Made by a program: the position numbers and the translations under genes. DNA of 52,185 bases from Jannaschia seosinensis (GTDB lineage Bacteria > Pseudomonadota > Alphaproteobacteria > Rhodobacterales > Rhodobacteraceae): positions 1 to 52,185 of the forward strand of contig NZ_CYPR01000002.1 in NCBI RefSeq assembly GCF_001408515.1, in the 5' to 3' direction. Under the pieces are notes generated by a model, which saw nothing but the letters and a program-made list of their open reading frames with translations, searched no databases and was not told where the DNA came from. Positions 35,029-44,777 of this stretch are shown piece by piece. The stretch's first letter is position 1. Each line of letters opens with the position of its first letter.

Positions 35029-35883
35029 TCAGAACCATTGTCCCGGCTCCATCAGGCCCAGATCCATCAATTGCTGCGCCCGCCATTCGAACCGCACCGA
35101 GCCGTCCCACCGGAACGCGTCGATCGCCCAGCGTGAGCCGGGGTTGGTGGCCAGCGCCTTGGCCGCGCGAAACGACGCCGTGCAGGCGGTCAGGGAATGG
35201 TGCCATGGGCAGGCATAGGTGTTCATCTCCTCGTCGGTCATCCGGTGATCGGGCGTCAGGCGAAGATCCGGGCGGGCGCGGAACATCGCCACCCGGTCGA
35301 TCCGGCGGCGATCCTCGGGGACATGCTCCTCGAACCGCCAGCGCAGGCCGCCGAAGACGTCCAGCTGCCGGTCCTTCGCGCCGTCGGGGCCGGGCCGGGC
35401 CAGCGCATAATACCCGGCCTCGTCCATCCATGTCTCGGCAAGGTCGACGCCGTTGCCGTCCGGCGTGCCGGCGTAGAGGTCCACGGTGAAGGTCAGGATG
35501 GCGTCGCGCCGCTCCTCGACACAGAACGCCATCGCCTCGCCGATGCGGCGGGTCTCGGCGAAGGGATGGAACAGGTATTCGGCGTTGTGACACCACGCCG
35601 TCCACGCCCCGGATGGCCGCGCGGGGATCAGGGCGTTGACGCAGGTGGCGGCCATGTCGTCGGGCCGTTGCGGCAGGATCAGGTGGTGTACCCCCTCCGG
35701 CGCCGGCCCGGGGAGGGTCACGCCGGGCGGGGTGGCGAGGATCACGTCGGGGTAGCCGGCCGCGAGATGGTGTTCGAGGCTGGAGCGGATCTCCACCTCG
35801 TCCTCGCAGACGAGCATCAGGAGCGGCCCGGCCCCGAGCGCACTGGCGCGTGCCGTCATGTCGCCCAGCGAGGTGAACTCCAT
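35029..35883 (-). CDS. hypothetical protein, possibly glycosyltransferase family 2-like
   Basis: A 284-residue protein. Residues about 20-60 (LLMLVCEDEVEIRSSLEHHLAAGYPDVILA in part) resemble the start of family 2 glycosyltransferase-like proteins that use a VCEDE or VRNE motif; a YLFHPFAETRRIGEAM segment is also seen. The rest has many tryptophans and histidines but no clear catalytic motif. ATG at 35883 has AGGA about 8 nt upstream. It is divergent from miaB and its downstream side faces the hsp20 terminator. The family call is weak. Confidence 0.5.
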   Translation of the reverse strand: MEFTSLGDMTARASALGAGPLLMLVCEDEVEIRSSLEHHLAAGYPDVILATPPGVTLPGPAPEGVHHLILPQRPDDMAATCVNALIPARPSGAWTAWCHNAEYLFHPFAETRRIGEAMAFCVEERRDAILTFTVDLYAGTPDGNGVDLAETWMDEAGYYALARPGPDGAKDRQLDVFGGLRWRFEEHVPEDRRRIDRVAMFRARPDLRLTPDHRMTDEEMNTYACPWHHSLTACTASFRAAKALATNPGSRWAIDAFRWDGSVRFEWRAQQLMDLGLMEPGQWF

Positions 35884-36015
35884 TCCGCAATCCTGTCGAT
35901 CCTGCCCGGCCGCACAATTCCCGATCGCACCCGGCCCCGCAACCGGCCGCGGGCGCGTTGCGCGCGGACCTGTGGCGCGGTAATGCGCGGGATCACCTCG
36001 AGAGGATCGTGACCG

Positions 36016-37359
36016 ATGGGCGACGCGAAGAAGCTGCACATCAAGACCTATGGCTGTCAGATGAACGTCTATGACAGCGAGCGTATGGCCGAGGCGCTGA
36101 GCGTCGAAAGCCTCGGCGCCGAGGGCTACGAGGTTACGGACAGGCCTGAGGAGGCCGATCTGATCCTGCTCAATACCTGTCACATCCGGGAGAAGGCGGC
36201 CGAGAAGGTCTATTCCGACCTTGGCCGCCTAAAGCCCCTGCGCGATGCCAAGCCGGACCTGAAGGTGGGGGTCGCGGGTTGCGTGGCGCAGGCGGAGGGG
36301 GCCGAGATCATGGCGCGTCAGCCGCTCGTGGACCTCGTGGTCGGGCCCCAGACCTATCACCGCCTTCCCGCCATGCTGCGGCAGGTCGCCGCGGGCGGCA
36401 CGGCGCTCGACACCGAAATGCCGGAGGAGGACAAGTTCGTCCACCTGCCCAAGCTGCGCGCGCCCGCCACCCGGCCGACGGCGTTTCTGACGGTGCAGGA
36501 GGGCTGCGACAAGTTCTGCGCCTTCTGCGTCGTGCCCTATACCCGAGGCGCCGAGGTTTCGCGCCCGGCCGCACGGCTGATCTCGGAGGCGGAGGCGCTG
36601 ATCGAGCGGGGCGTGCGGGAGATCACGCTGCTTGGGCAGAACGTGAACGCATATCACGGCACGGGACCGGATGGCGCGACATGGTCGCTGGCCCGTCTGG
36701 TGCGGCGTCTGGCGGAGATCGAGGGGCTGGCGCGGATCCGCTACACCACCAGCCACCCTAACGACATGGATGACGACCTGATCGCCGCGCATGGCGATTG
36801 CGCCAAGCTGATGCCGTATTTGCATCTGCCGGTTCAGTCCGGCAGCGACCGGATCCTGAAGGCGATGAACCGCAAGCACGGGGCGGCTCAATATCTCGAC
36901 CTCGTGGAGCGCCTGCGCGCGGTGCGGCCGGATCTGGCGCTGTCGGGCGATTTCATCGTGGGTTTTCCCGGTGAGACGGACGCGGATTTCGAGGCGACGC
37001 TCTCGCTGGTGCGGCAGGCCCGTTATGCGGCGGCGTACACGTTCCGGTACTCCCCTCGGCCGGGAACGCCCGCGGCGGAGCGTCCCGAAGTGCCCGTCGA
37101 GGTGGCGACGGAGCGGCTGCACCGGCTTCAGGCGCTGATCGCGGAGCAGCAGCGCGCGGCGCAGGCGGCGATGGTCGGACGCGAGGTCGAGGTGCTGTTC
37201 GAGAAGCCGGGCCGGTTGCCGGGGCAGCTTGTCGGCAAGTCCGAGCACCTGATGGCCGTTCATTGCGACGCGCCGGACGAGATGCAGGGCCGGATTGCGC
37301 GCGTCCGCGTGACGGAGGCGAAGGCGAACTCGCTCGCGGCGGAGTTGGTGACGGTCTGA
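36016..37359 (+). CDS. miaB: tRNA-2-methylthio-N6-dimethylallyladenosine synthase MiaB
   Basis: A 447-residue radical-SAM methylthiotransferase that converts i6A37 to ms2i6A37 in tRNA. The N-terminal UPF0004 cluster cysteines are Cys14, Cys55 and Cys89. The radical-SAM motif CDKFCAFC has Cys164, Cys168 and Cys171. A C-terminal TRAM domain is at about 375-445. ATG at 36016 has a GAGAGGA stretch about 10 nt upstream. It is followed by a 272-bp gap before phoH. Confidence 0.97.
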   Translation: MGDAKKLHIKTYGCQMNVYDSERMAEALSVESLGAEGYEVTDRPEEADLILLNTCHIREKAAEKVYSDLGRLKPLRDAKPDLKVGVAGCVAQAEGAEIMARQPLVDLVVGPQTYHRLPAMLRQVAAGGTALDTEMPEEDKFVHLPKLRAPATRPTAFLTVQEGCDKFCAFCVVPYTRGAEVSRPAARLISEAEALIERGVREITLLGQNVNAYHGTGPDGATWSLARLVRRLAEIEGLARIRYTTSHPNDMDDDLIAAHGDCAKLMPYLHLPVQSGSDRILKAMNRKHGAAQYLDLVERLRAVRPDLALSGDFIVGFPGETDADFEATLSLVRQARYAAAYTFRYSPRPGTPAAERPEVPVEVATERLHRLQALIAEQQRAAQAAMVGREVEVLFEKPGRLPGQLVGKSEHLMAVHCDAPDEMQGRIARVRVTEAKANSLAAELVTV

Positions 37360-37631
37360 GTCTCAGGGGAAACGAGGCGGGAACTGCCTGGCGCCCGAAG
37401 ACTTCGTTACGCGTTCGCTCGTCGGGGGCGGTGGCGCTTTCCCGAGGCGCCGCAACCGCAGTCCCGGCATCCGCCGGCATCCGCCTGTAAATCGGCGGCA
37501 GGCGGGAACGCTGCGGCTGTTTCGCGTCTTGTAGAATATGGGGTGAAACTTTTGTGACGCGGCCCCAAGTAACCTTGCGGGGACGCGCCGGTCGCGCGAC
37601 CATCGCCCGAACCGATGCAAAGGACACCTGC

Positions 37632-38651
37632 TTGGCCACACTTCTCGCTCCCGAAGACAAGATCGCCGTCCAGCTGGACTTTCCCGACAACCGCCTGATG
37701 ATCGACCTTGTGGGTTCGAACGGGGCGCATCTCGCTCAGATCGAACAATTGATGGGCGTGCAGATCGTGCATCGCGGCAACACGCTGATCGTCCATGGCG
37801 AGGCCGCGCCGGAGGCGGAGCGGGTGCTCAACGCCCTTTATGCGCGCCTCGAAGCGGGAAAGCAGGTCAGCATGGGCGTCATCGACGGCCTGATCCGCCT
37901 GCGGGCCGATGACGAGGAGAGCGGCCCCGGCGACCAGGAGGAGATGTTCCCCGGCCCGGCGCTGGAAATTCGCACGCGCAAGAAGACGATGGAGCCGCGC
38001 ACCGACGCGCAGAAGGCCTATACCCGCGCGCTTCTGGAGAACGAACTGACCTTCGGGATCGGTCCGGCGGGCACGGGCAAGACCTATATCGCCGTGGCCG
38101 TCGCTGTGTCAAAGTTCATCACCGGCGAGGTGGACCGCATCATCCTGACCCGCCCGGCCGTCGAGGCGGGCGAGAAGCTCGGCTTTCTGCCCGGCACGCA
38201 GGACGAGAAAGTCGATCCCTACATGCAGCCGCTCTATGATGCGCTCAACGACTTCCTGCCGGGCAAGCAGCTTGCCAAGTTGCGCGAGGAGCGGCGGGTG
38301 GAGATCGCCCCGCTGGCATTCATGCGGGGACGCACCCTGTCGAACGCCTTCGTCATTCTCGACGAGGCGCAGAACGCCACGACGATGCAGATGAAGATGT
38401 TCCTGACCCGTCTGGGGCAGGGGTCGCGCATGGCGATCACCGGCGACCGGAGCCAGGTCGATCTGCCGCGCGGGGTGCAATCGGGCCTGCGCGACGCGGA
38501 GCATATCCTGCGCGGCGTGAGCGGAATCAGCTTCAACTATTTCACCGCCACCGACGTGGTGCGGCATCCGCTGGTGGCGAAGATCATCACCGCCTATGAT
38601 GCCGAGGATACCCGCCGGGAGGCGGAGCGGGCGGAGAGGGAGAAGCGTTGA
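37632..38651 (+). CDS. phoH: PhoH family ATPase (PhoH-like protein YbeZ)
   Basis: A 339-residue protein with an N-terminal KH-like region and a PhoH ATPase core: Walker A GPAGTGKT (144-151), Walker B VILDEAQNAT (242-251, with DEAQ at 244-247) and GDRSQVDLP. It is linked in many bacteria to YbeY and ribosome or RNA work. The start is TTG 37632, with AAAGGAC upstream. A longer GTG start at 37554 is possible but less likely. It opens the run phoH-rraB-ybeY-corC-lnt-metK. Its TGA overlaps the next start as TTGA. Confidence 0.93.
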   Translation: MATLLAPEDKIAVQLDFPDNRLMIDLVGSNGAHLAQIEQLMGVQIVHRGNTLIVHGEAAPEAERVLNALYARLEAGKQVSMGVIDGLIRLRADDEESGPGDQEEMFPGPALEIRTRKKTMEPRTDAQKAYTRALLENELTFGIGPAGTGKTYIAVAVAVSKFITGEVDRIILTRPAVEAGEKLGFLPGTQDEKVDPYMQPLYDALNDFLPGKQLAKLREERRVEIAPLAFMRGRTLSNAFVILDEAQNATTMQMKMFLTRLGQGSRMAITGDRSQVDLPRGVQSGLRDAEHILRGVSGISFNYFTATDVVRHPLVAKIITAYDAEDTRREAERAEREKR

Positions 38652-38980
38652 GTTTCGACTATGCGGCACAGCGGGCGGAGACGGAGCGGCTCTGGGCAGA
38701 GATGTCGGCCGCGCATGACCTGCCCGAAACCGGTCTGCTCGATCTGCATTTCGAGGCGGGCGACGCGGCCGACGCGACGGAGTTCATCGGCTGGCTGGAG
38801 GATGCGGGCTTCGACGTGGAGCATTATCCCGCCGACGAAGACGAGCCCGAAGCCATCGAGGCGCAGAGTTCGGAGATGACCCTGTCGCCCGAGACGATCC
38901 ATGCGCAGGAGCGCCGCTGCACCGAAGTCGCGCTGCGCCACGGCTTCCGGCCGGTCGGGTGGGGGTTCATGCCGGCATGA
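38648..38980 (+). CDS. RraB-family ribonuclease E inhibitor-like protein
   Basis: A 110-residue acidic protein with the layout of the RraB family: alternating charged helix and LHFEAGDAADATEFIGWLEDAGF (in part), then a histidine-containing C-terminal helix and FRPVGWGFMPA. RraB proteins bind RNase E and limit its activity. Start TTG at 38648 overlaps the phoH stop (TTGA), and GGGAG lies upstream. Its stop overlaps the ybeY ATG. The three genes all concern RNA handling, which supports the assignment. The family call is moderate. Confidence 0.7.
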   Translation: MSFDYAAQRAETERLWAEMSAAHDLPETGLLDLHFEAGDAADATEFIGWLEDAGFDVEHYPADEDEPEAIEAQSSEMTLSPETIHAQERRCTEVALRHGFRPVGWGFMPA

Positions 38981-39441
38981 CACATGTCATCGACACCGTC
39001 ATCGAGGATGACCGTTGGTCCGACCTGGAGCGTCTGGCCGGGATCGCGGTTCCCGCCGCGCTGGAGGGGCTTTCGGGCTGCGAGGTCGTGGTCTTGGGGT
39101 GCGACGACGCCCGGATCGCCGAACTCAATGCCGATTTCCGCGGCAAGGCCCGGCCGACCAACGTGCTGTCCTGGCCCTCGGCGGAGCGGGAACCGGGCGG
39201 CCGGCCCGACGGCGAGGAGCTTGGCGACATCGCCATCGCCTACGAGACATGCGCGCGGGAAGCCGCCGAGCAGGGCAAGACCTTCGAGGCCCATGTGATC
39301 CACCTGCTGATCCACGCGACGCTGCACCTGCTGGGTCACGACCACGAGGAGCCGGAAGAGGCGGAACGTATGGAGGCAACAGAGGTTGAGCTTGTGAAGG
39401 CCTTGGGTTTTCCGGATCCCTATGCCTCTGATAATGTGTAA
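38977..39441 (+). CDS. ybeY: endoribonuclease YbeY
   Basis: A 154-residue metal-dependent RNase for 16S rRNA maturation and quality control. The zinc site is H-x3-H-x5-H: His113, His117 and His123 in HATLHLLGHDHEE. It also has ELNADFRGKARPTNVLSWP (quoted 19). ATG at 38977 overlaps the rraB-like stop as ATGA; a GTG further upstream is less likely. It lies 45 bp before corC. Confidence 0.95.
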   Translation: MTHVIDTVIEDDRWSDLERLAGIAVPAALEGLSGCEVVVLGCDDARIAELNADFRGKARPTNVLSWPSAEREPGGRPDGEELGDIAIAYETCAREAAEQGKTFEAHVIHLLIHATLHLLGHDHEEPEEAERMEATEVELVKALGFPDPYASDNV

Positions 39442-39486
39442 TCCGCCGGCTATTGACCGGCGCCAAAAGGAGGCCCCCCGGGTCCG

Positions 39487-40410
39487 ATGACCGACGACGG
39501 ATCGTCTCGCGCCGCGCATGGCGCGCAGGAAAACGGCGGCGACACGCCGCGCACCGGCCCGAGCGAGGCCGAAACCGACCAATCCGACACGACGCAGGAG
39601 GACAGTCTCGGCTCGCGGCCGGGATTCCTCAGCCGCGTATTCGGCGGATTGATCCCCGAGCAGCCGGAGGAGCCGGATTCGTTGCCCACCGGCAAGGCGA
39701 TGCCTGGGCTGTTGAACCTGCGGCTCAAGCGGCTCGATGACGTGCTGATCCCGCGCGCCGAGATCGTCGCCGTGCCGGTCGACATCTCGCTGCCCGACCT
39801 CGTGGCCAAGTTCCGCGAATCCGGGATGACCCGGATCCCGGTATTCGACGGCACGCTCGACGCGCCGCTGGGCATGATCCACCTCAAGGACCTCGCGCTC
39901 AACCACGGCTTCAACGGGGATCGCGCCAAGCCGTTCGAGATGCGGGATCTGATGCGCACGCTGATCTACGCGCCGCCGTCGATGCCGATCGGAGTGCTGC
40001 TGACGAAGATGCAGACGCAGCGGACCCACATGGCGCTGGTGATCGACGAATATGGCGGGGTGGACGGGCTCGTGACGCTCGAGGACCTGATCGAGCAGGT
40101 CATCGGCGAGATCGAGGACGAGCACGACCAGGAGGAGGGCAAGTTGTGGCGGCAGGAGAAGGCCGGCTGTTACCTTGCGCTGGCCCGCACGCCGATCGAC
40201 GACTTCCAGACCGAAATCGGCATCCGCCTCGTGGATGAGGAGGACGAGGAGGAGATCGACACGCTCGGCGGCCTTGTCTTCATGCTGGCCGGTCGTGTTC
40301 CCGAACGCGGTGAGGTCATCCCCCATCCCTCGGGCGCCGAGATCGAGGTGGTGGATGCCGATCCCCGCCGCATCAAGCGCCTGCGCCTGCGGATTCCGCA
40401 GGCGGCCTGA
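39487..40410 (+). CDS. CorC/HlyC-type CBS-pair transporter-associated protein
   Basis: A 307-residue cytosolic protein with a disordered acidic N-terminus (about 1-50), a pair of CBS domains (about 80-205, with RIPVFDGTLDAPLGMIH and HMALVIDEYGGVDGLVTLED in part) and a C-terminal CorC_HlyC domain (about 225-300). Relatives take part in magnesium and cobalt resistance or efflux. It has no membrane domain. ATG 39487 has AGGAGG, but 13 nt upstream, which is long. It lies between ybeY and lnt. Confidence 0.9.
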   Translation: MTDDGSSRAAHGAQENGGDTPRTGPSEAETDQSDTTQEDSLGSRPGFLSRVFGGLIPEQPEEPDSLPTGKAMPGLLNLRLKRLDDVLIPRAEIVAVPVDISLPDLVAKFRESGMTRIPVFDGTLDAPLGMIHLKDLALNHGFNGDRAKPFEMRDLMRTLIYAPPSMPIGVLLTKMQTQRTHMALVIDEYGGVDGLVTLEDLIEQVIGEIEDEHDQEEGKLWRQEKAGCYLALARTPIDDFQTEIGIRLVDEEDEEEIDTLGGLVFMLAGRVPERGEVIPHPSGAEIEVVDADPRRIKRLRLRIPQAA

Positions 40411-40414
40411 GCAT

Positions 40415-41920
40415 TTGCGGCATCTGCGCCTCCTGATCCCCGTTCTGGCGGGGCTTGCCGCCGCGCTTGGACAGGCGCCGTGGGGGCTTTGGTGGCTTGC
40501 GCTGCCGGCCTTCGCGGTAGGGGTTCGGGCATGCGCGCAGGCCCGGTTCCCGGCGCTCGCCGGTCTGGCATTCGGGGTCGGGTATTTCGGCCTGGCGCTC
40601 GTCTGGATCACGGAGCCGTTCCTTGTCGATCCGGAGGTGACGGCATGGCTCGCCCCCGTCGCGCTCATCGGTATCTGCCTGGGCTTCGGCCTGCTCTGGG
40701 CGCTGGCGGTGTCGCTCGGCGCGCGGTATCTGGGCGGTGCGCTTGGCGTGGCCGTGGCGATTGCGGGGGTGGAGCTGACGCGCTCCTACATTCTGACGGG
40801 CTTTCCTTGGGCCTTGCCGGGTCACGTGCTCATCGCGTCGCCCGCGCTGCCGTCGGCATCGGTGCTGGGGGCGCATGGTCTGGGCCTCGCGGTTCTGGTC
40901 GGGGCGGGGCTGGTCGCGATGTTGCGGCCGGTTCCGGTGGCGGCGGGGATCGTGCTCTGGGCCGCGCCGCTGGTGATGGGCGCGGCGCTTTCCCCCGCGC
41001 CGGAGGGCGGCGGCCCCGTCATCCGGTTGGTGCAGCCGAACGCGCCGCAGCACCTGAAATGGGATCCCGACTGGATCGGCACGTTCTGGCGCCGGGGCAT
41101 CGAGGAGACGGCGGCCGCCGACACGATCGGCCCGCCCGCCATGACGCTTTGGCCCGAAACCGCGCTTCCGGCCCTGCTGCGGCGTTCGCAAGACATTCGC
41201 CCGATCCTCGCTGCCGCTTCGGGCGGGCAGCCGGTGATGATCGGAGCGCAGCGGATCGACGATACGGGCGCGCCGCGCAACACGCTTGTCCTGCTGACCG
41301 GGCCGGAGGGAGAGATCGCCGCGCGCTACGACAAGCACCGGTTGGTCCCGTTCGGGGAATTCCTGCCGTTCCCCGATCTGTTCGCGGCGATGGGCTTCGG
41401 CCCGCTGGCCGCGCAGCTTGCGGGCACCTACCGGGCAGGCGTGGGGCCGGTCCTGATCAATGTGCCGGGTGTCGGACGGGTCCTGCCGATGATCTGCTAC
41501 GAGGCGATCTTCCCGCAGGACGTGCGCGCCGTCTCACGCGATGCGCCGCATCCGCGGGCCATCTTCCACCTGACCAACGATGCCTGGTTCGGAACCCGGA
41601 TCGGCCCTTGGCAGCATCTCGCCCTTGCCCGGCTGCGCGCGGCGGAAAGCGGGCTTCCGGTGATGCGCGCGGCCAATACCGGGATGTCGGCCGTCATCGA
41701 TGCGCGGGGAAAGGTGCTGGCGCGGCTGCCGCTGGGGGAGGCGGGGCATCTCGATGCCGCGCTGCCGCCCGCACTGCCGCCGACGCCCTATCTCGCCACC
41801 GGGGACTGGCCCGCGCTGGCGGTGATCGGGCTGCTTGCGGCGCTGCTTGGCGTGCGAAAGCGGTTGAAGCGCCCGGCAACCCGACGTAGCGAGAATTACG
41901 GCGTGCCAACGGCTTCCTGA
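40415..41920 (+). CDS. lnt: apolipoprotein N-acyltransferase
   Basis: A 501-residue membrane enzyme that adds the third acyl chain to lipoproteins. Six to eight hydrophobic helices (about 5-190) precede a carbon-nitrogen hydrolase domain (about 205-470). The catalytic residues are Glu248 in LWPETA, Lys307 in RYDKHRL and Cys361 in MICYEAIF. The start is TTG 40415, 4 bp after the corC stop; no ATG fits in the right frame. Its last codons and stop overlap the SAM/SAH riboswitch of metK. Confidence 0.93.
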   Translation: MRHLRLLIPVLAGLAAALGQAPWGLWWLALPAFAVGVRACAQARFPALAGLAFGVGYFGLALVWITEPFLVDPEVTAWLAPVALIGICLGFGLLWALAVSLGARYLGGALGVAVAIAGVELTRSYILTGFPWALPGHVLIASPALPSASVLGAHGLGLAVLVGAGLVAMLRPVPVAAGIVLWAAPLVMGAALSPAPEGGGPVIRLVQPNAPQHLKWDPDWIGTFWRRGIEETAAADTIGPPAMTLWPETALPALLRRSQDIRPILAAASGGQPVMIGAQRIDDTGAPRNTLVLLTGPEGEIAARYDKHRLVPFGEFLPFPDLFAAMGFGPLAAQLAGTYRAGVGPVLINVPGVGRVLPMICYEAIFPQDVRAVSRDAPHPRAIFHLTNDAWFGTRIGPWQHLALARLRAAESGLPVMRAANTGMSAVIDARGKVLARLPLGEAGHLDAALPPALPPTPYLATGDWPALAVIGLLAALLGVRKRLKRPATRRSENYGVPTAS

Positions 41921-41950
41921 CGGCGCGCGTCGCATGAACACATCGGAGCA
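41901..41950 (+). promoter_or_regulatory. SAM/SAH riboswitch in front of metK
   Basis: Stem P1 is GCGTGCC (41901-41907) with GGCGCGC (41922-41928), 7 bp. Its loop AACGGCTTCCTGAC (41908-41921) closely matches the published SAM/SAH loop with AACGGCUUCCUG. After a 12-nt linker, CATCGGAGCA (41941-41950) carries the GGAG Shine-Dalgarno of metK, which can pair with GCTTCC in the loop as a pseudoknot. When SAM or SAH binds, ribosome access to metK should fall. The first 20 bases are also the end of lnt. Confidence 0.9.
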
Positions 41951-41953
41951 TTC

Positions 41954-43138
41954 ATGAATACCCGCCGGTCCTATTCGTTCACCTCGGAATCCGTTTCCGA
42001 GGGCCACCCAGACAAGGTCTGCGACCGCATCTCCGATGCCGTGCTCGACGCGCTGCTGGCCGAGGAATCCGAGGCGCGCGTCGCGTGCGAGGCCTTCGCC
42101 ACCACGAACCGCGTCATCGTCGGCGGCGAGGTCGGTCTGGCCGACAAGGCGAAGCTGCGCGATTACATGGTGCGCATCGAAGACATCGCGCGCGAATGCA
42201 TCCGCGACATCGGCTACGAGCAGGACAAGTTCCACTGGCGCGATGTCGAGGTGACGAACCTGCTCCACGAGCAGTCGGCCCATATCGCGCAGGGCGTCGA
42301 TGCGTCGAGCGGGAAGGACGAGGGGGCGGGCGATCAGGGCATTATGTTCGGGTTCGCCTGCGACGAGACCGCAGAGTTGATGCCCGCGCCGATCCTTTAC
42401 GCGCATGCCATGCTGCGGCGGCTGGCGGAGGCGCGCAAATCCGGCGCGGAGCCGACCCTGCTGCCCGATGCGAAGTCGCAGTTGACCGTTCGCTACGAGA
42501 ACGGGCGTCCGGTGGCCGTGGATTCCGTCGTGCTGAGCACGCAGCATCGTGACGAGAACCAGAGCCGGGAGGACATCCGCGCCATCGTGGAGCCCTATAT
42601 CCGCGAGGTCCTGCCCGAAGGCTGGCTGCATGACGGCACCGAATGGTGGGTGAACCCGACGGGCAAATTCGTCATCGGCGGGCCGGACGGGGATGCGGGT
42701 CTGACGGGGCGCAAGATCATCGTGGATACCTATGGCGGCGCCGCGCCGCACGGAGGCGGGGCCTTTTCGGGCAAGGATCCGACCAAGGTGGACCGGTCTG
42801 CCGCCTATGCCGCGCGCTATCTGGCGAAGAATGTGGTGGCGGCGGGGCTGGCGACGCGCTGCACGCTGCAGCTGTCCTATGCGATCGGGGTGGCCAAGCC
42901 GTTGTCGGTCTATGTCGACACCCACGGCACCGGCGAGGTCGAGGCCGAAGCCATCGAGCGGGCGGTCAGGCGGGTGATGGATCTGACGCCGCGTGGTATC
43001 CGCACGCATCTGGGTCTCAACCGGCCGATCTACCAGCGCACGGCGGCGTACGGGCATTTCGGCCGCGCGCCGGATGCGGATGGCGGCTTCTCCTGGGAGC
43101 GGACCGACCTGGCCGATGCGCTGACCGCCGAACTGTAG
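41954..43138 (+). CDS. metK: S-adenosylmethionine synthase
   Basis: A 394-residue tetrameric enzyme that makes SAM from methionine and [11 protein letters not shown] is at about 17-24; [16 protein letters not shown] is the ATP signature; [18 protein letters not shown] is the second (both typical). ATG at 41954 follows the GGAGCA of the riboswitch at 3-7 nt. The enzyme's product is the riboswitch ligand, so there is a negative feedback loop. It is convergent with ribD, 27 bp apart. Confidence 0.97.
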   Translation: MNTRRSYSFTSESVSEGHPDKVCDRISDAVLDALLAEESEARVACEAFATTNRVIVGGEVGLADKAKLRDYMVRIEDIARECIRDIGYEQDKFHWRDVEVTNLLHEQSAHIAQGVDASSGKDEGAGDQGIMFGFACDETAELMPAPILYAHAMLRRLAEARKSGAEPTLLPDAKSQLTVRYENGRPVAVDSVVLSTQHRDENQSREDIRAIVEPYIREVLPEGWLHDGTEWWVNPTGKFVIGGPDGDAGLTGRKIIVDTYGGAAPHGGGAFSGKDPTKVDRSAAYAARYLAKNVVAAGLATRCTLQLSYAIGVAKPLSVYVDTHGTGEVEAEAIERAVRRVMDLTPRGIRTHLGLNRPIYQRTAAYGHFGRAPDADGGFSWERTDLADALTAEL

Positions 43139-43165
43139 AGCCAGCTCACCGCATGCGCGGGTGGT

Positions 43166-44230
43166 TCAGTGGGCCACCCAGCGGTGCAGGAGGTCGTCGC
43201 CAAGGCGGCGGGTCTCTTCGAGGCGCAGGCGCGGCGCGTCTGCGAGGCGCGCAAGCCCCAGAGGCGCGAGGGCAGGCCGTCCTTCCGCACCAATCGCAGC
43301 GCCCGCCGTGTACCAGTCGAGCCGATCCACAAGACCCGCACCCAGCAGCGCGGCGGCGAGCCTGCCGCCGCCTTCGCAGTAAACGCGCGTCAAACCGCGT
43401 GCGCCGAGGATCGAAAGCGCCGCCCGCGGATCGAGATGCCCCGTCGCATCGACCGGGCAGGGCAGGAGGGTCGCCCCGGGTTCCTTTATCGCCGCCCCCT
43501 CCTTGTGAAGGAGCCAGAGCGGTCCGCCGGGCCCACGCAGCCGCGCACCGGGCACAGGATTGCGGCCCATGACGATGCGGACCGGCTGCGGCACCTCGCC
43601 GAACCCCCGAACGTTCAGCGCCGGGTCATCCGCCCGCGCTGTTCCCGCGCCGACCATTACCGCGTCGTGGCATGCGCGCGTGGCATGGACATGCGCGCGG
43701 GCGGCGGGGCCGGTGATCCAGCGGCTTTCGCCCGATGCGGTCGCGATGCGCCCGTCCAGCGTCGCGGCGAGCTTGAGCGTCACGATCGGGCGGCCGTCGC
43801 TCTGCCGCATGACGAACCCGGCCTGAAGGCGTCGGGCCTCTGCCTCACGCACGTTTTCAATGACTTCGATGCCGGCGGCCCGCAGCTTGGCGATGCCGCG
43901 CCCGTCGACGCGGATGTCCGGGTCATGCATCGCGACCACCACGCGGGCGATCCCGGCGGCGGCGAGCGTATCGGCACAGGGCGGCGTGAAGCCATGATGG
44001 GAGCAGGGCTCCAGCGTGACATACGCCGTCGCGCCCTGCGCCGCCGCACCGGCCTGCGCCAGCGCGATTGCCTCGGCATGCGGGCGGCCGCCATCAGCGG
44101 TGCGGCCGCGGCCGAGAACCACGCCGTCCCGTTCGATGATGCAACCGACGGCGGGGTTGGGCCAGACACGACCCAGCCCCCGCGCGGCGAGCGCGAGTGC
44201 GGCGTCCATGAAGCGCGGGTCGGCAGTCAC
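43166..44230 (-). CDS. ribD: bifunctional riboflavin deaminase/reductase RibD
   Basis: A 354-residue enzyme of riboflavin synthesis. The N-terminal deaminase domain (about 5-145) holds HAE (51-53) and [11 protein letters not shown] with Cys76 and Cys85 as zinc ligands. The C-terminal part (about 150-350) is the NADPH-dependent reductase ([31 protein letters not shown]). The GTG start at 44230 overlaps the nrdR stop as GTGA. A longer run of the frame upstream is a shadow of nrdR. It is not followed by ribE in this window. Confidence 0.95.
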   Translation of the reverse strand: MTADPRFMDAALALAARGLGRVWPNPAVGCIIERDGVVLGRGRTADGGRPHAEAIALAQAGAAAQGATAYVTLEPCSHHGFTPPCADTLAAAGIARVVVAMHDPDIRVDGRGIAKLRAAGIEVIENVREAEARRLQAGFVMRQSDGRPIVTLKLAATLDGRIATASGESRWITGPAARAHVHATRACHDAVMVGAGTARADDPALNVRGFGEVPQPVRIVMGRNPVPGARLRGPGGPLWLLHKEGAAIKEPGATLLPCPVDATGHLDPRAALSILGARGLTRVYCEGGGRLAAALLGAGLVDRLDWYTAGAAIGAEGRPALAPLGLARLADAPRLRLEETRRLGDDLLHRWVAH

Positions 44231-44691
44231 TGCTCGGAGGCCGGTGGTCGAAGCTCGTGCACGAAGCTCTCGAAATCGTCCGCCGCCTGGAAATTCTTGT
44301 AGACGCTGGCGAAGCGGACATAGGCGACCGTATCGATCCGCGCGAGGCTCTCCATCACGATCTCGCCGATCTTCTTGGATGGGACGTCGGTGTCGCCCAT
44401 GCTCTCGAGGCGCCGCACGATGCCGGAGATCATCTGGTCGATCCGCTCCGGCTCGATCGGGCGCTTCTGCATCGAGATACGGATCGAACGTTCGAGCTTG
44501 CCGCGGTCGAATTCCTCGCGCTTGCCGCTCGTCTTGATGACGACGAGATCGCGCAGCTGAACCCGCTCGTAGGTGGTGAAGCGGCCGCCACAGCCTGGGC
44601 AGAAGCGGCGGCGGCGGATGGCGGCGTGGTCCTCGGCGGGGCGGGAATCTTTGACCTGCGTGTCGACGTTTCCGCAGAAGGGGCAGCGCAT
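44227..44691 (-). CDS. nrdR: transcriptional regulator NrdR
   Basis: A 154-residue repressor of ribonucleotide reductase genes. The zinc ribbon is Cys3-x2-Cys6 and Cys31-x2-Cys34, followed by the ATP-cone domain at about 49-139. ATG at 44691 has GGAGAC 6 nt upstream. It overlaps ribD by 4 bases (GTGA). NrdR binding sites (NrdR boxes) were not recognised in the window. It is the usual partner of ribD in alphaproteobacteria. Confidence 0.96.
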   Translation of the reverse strand: MRCPFCGNVDTQVKDSRPAEDHAAIRRRRFCPGCGGRFTTYERVQLRDLVVIKTSGKREEFDRGKLERSIRISMQKRPIEPERIDQMISGIVRRLESMGDTDVPSKKIGEIVMESLARIDTVAYVRFASVYKNFQAADDFESFVHELRPPASEQ

Positions 44692-44777
44692 GTATGTCTC
44701 CGTGGCGCGGCCCTGCGACATGTCGCGGCGGGGCCCAAGGGTCGGTGCGCCGCCACCTTGCCCCCCAAGTGGTTGTG

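Noticed and set aside
37360-37631. Possible promoter (TAGAAT-like -10) before phoH
   Set aside because: No matching -35 at the right spacing was seen; the 272-bp gap probably has a promoter but it cannot be placed.
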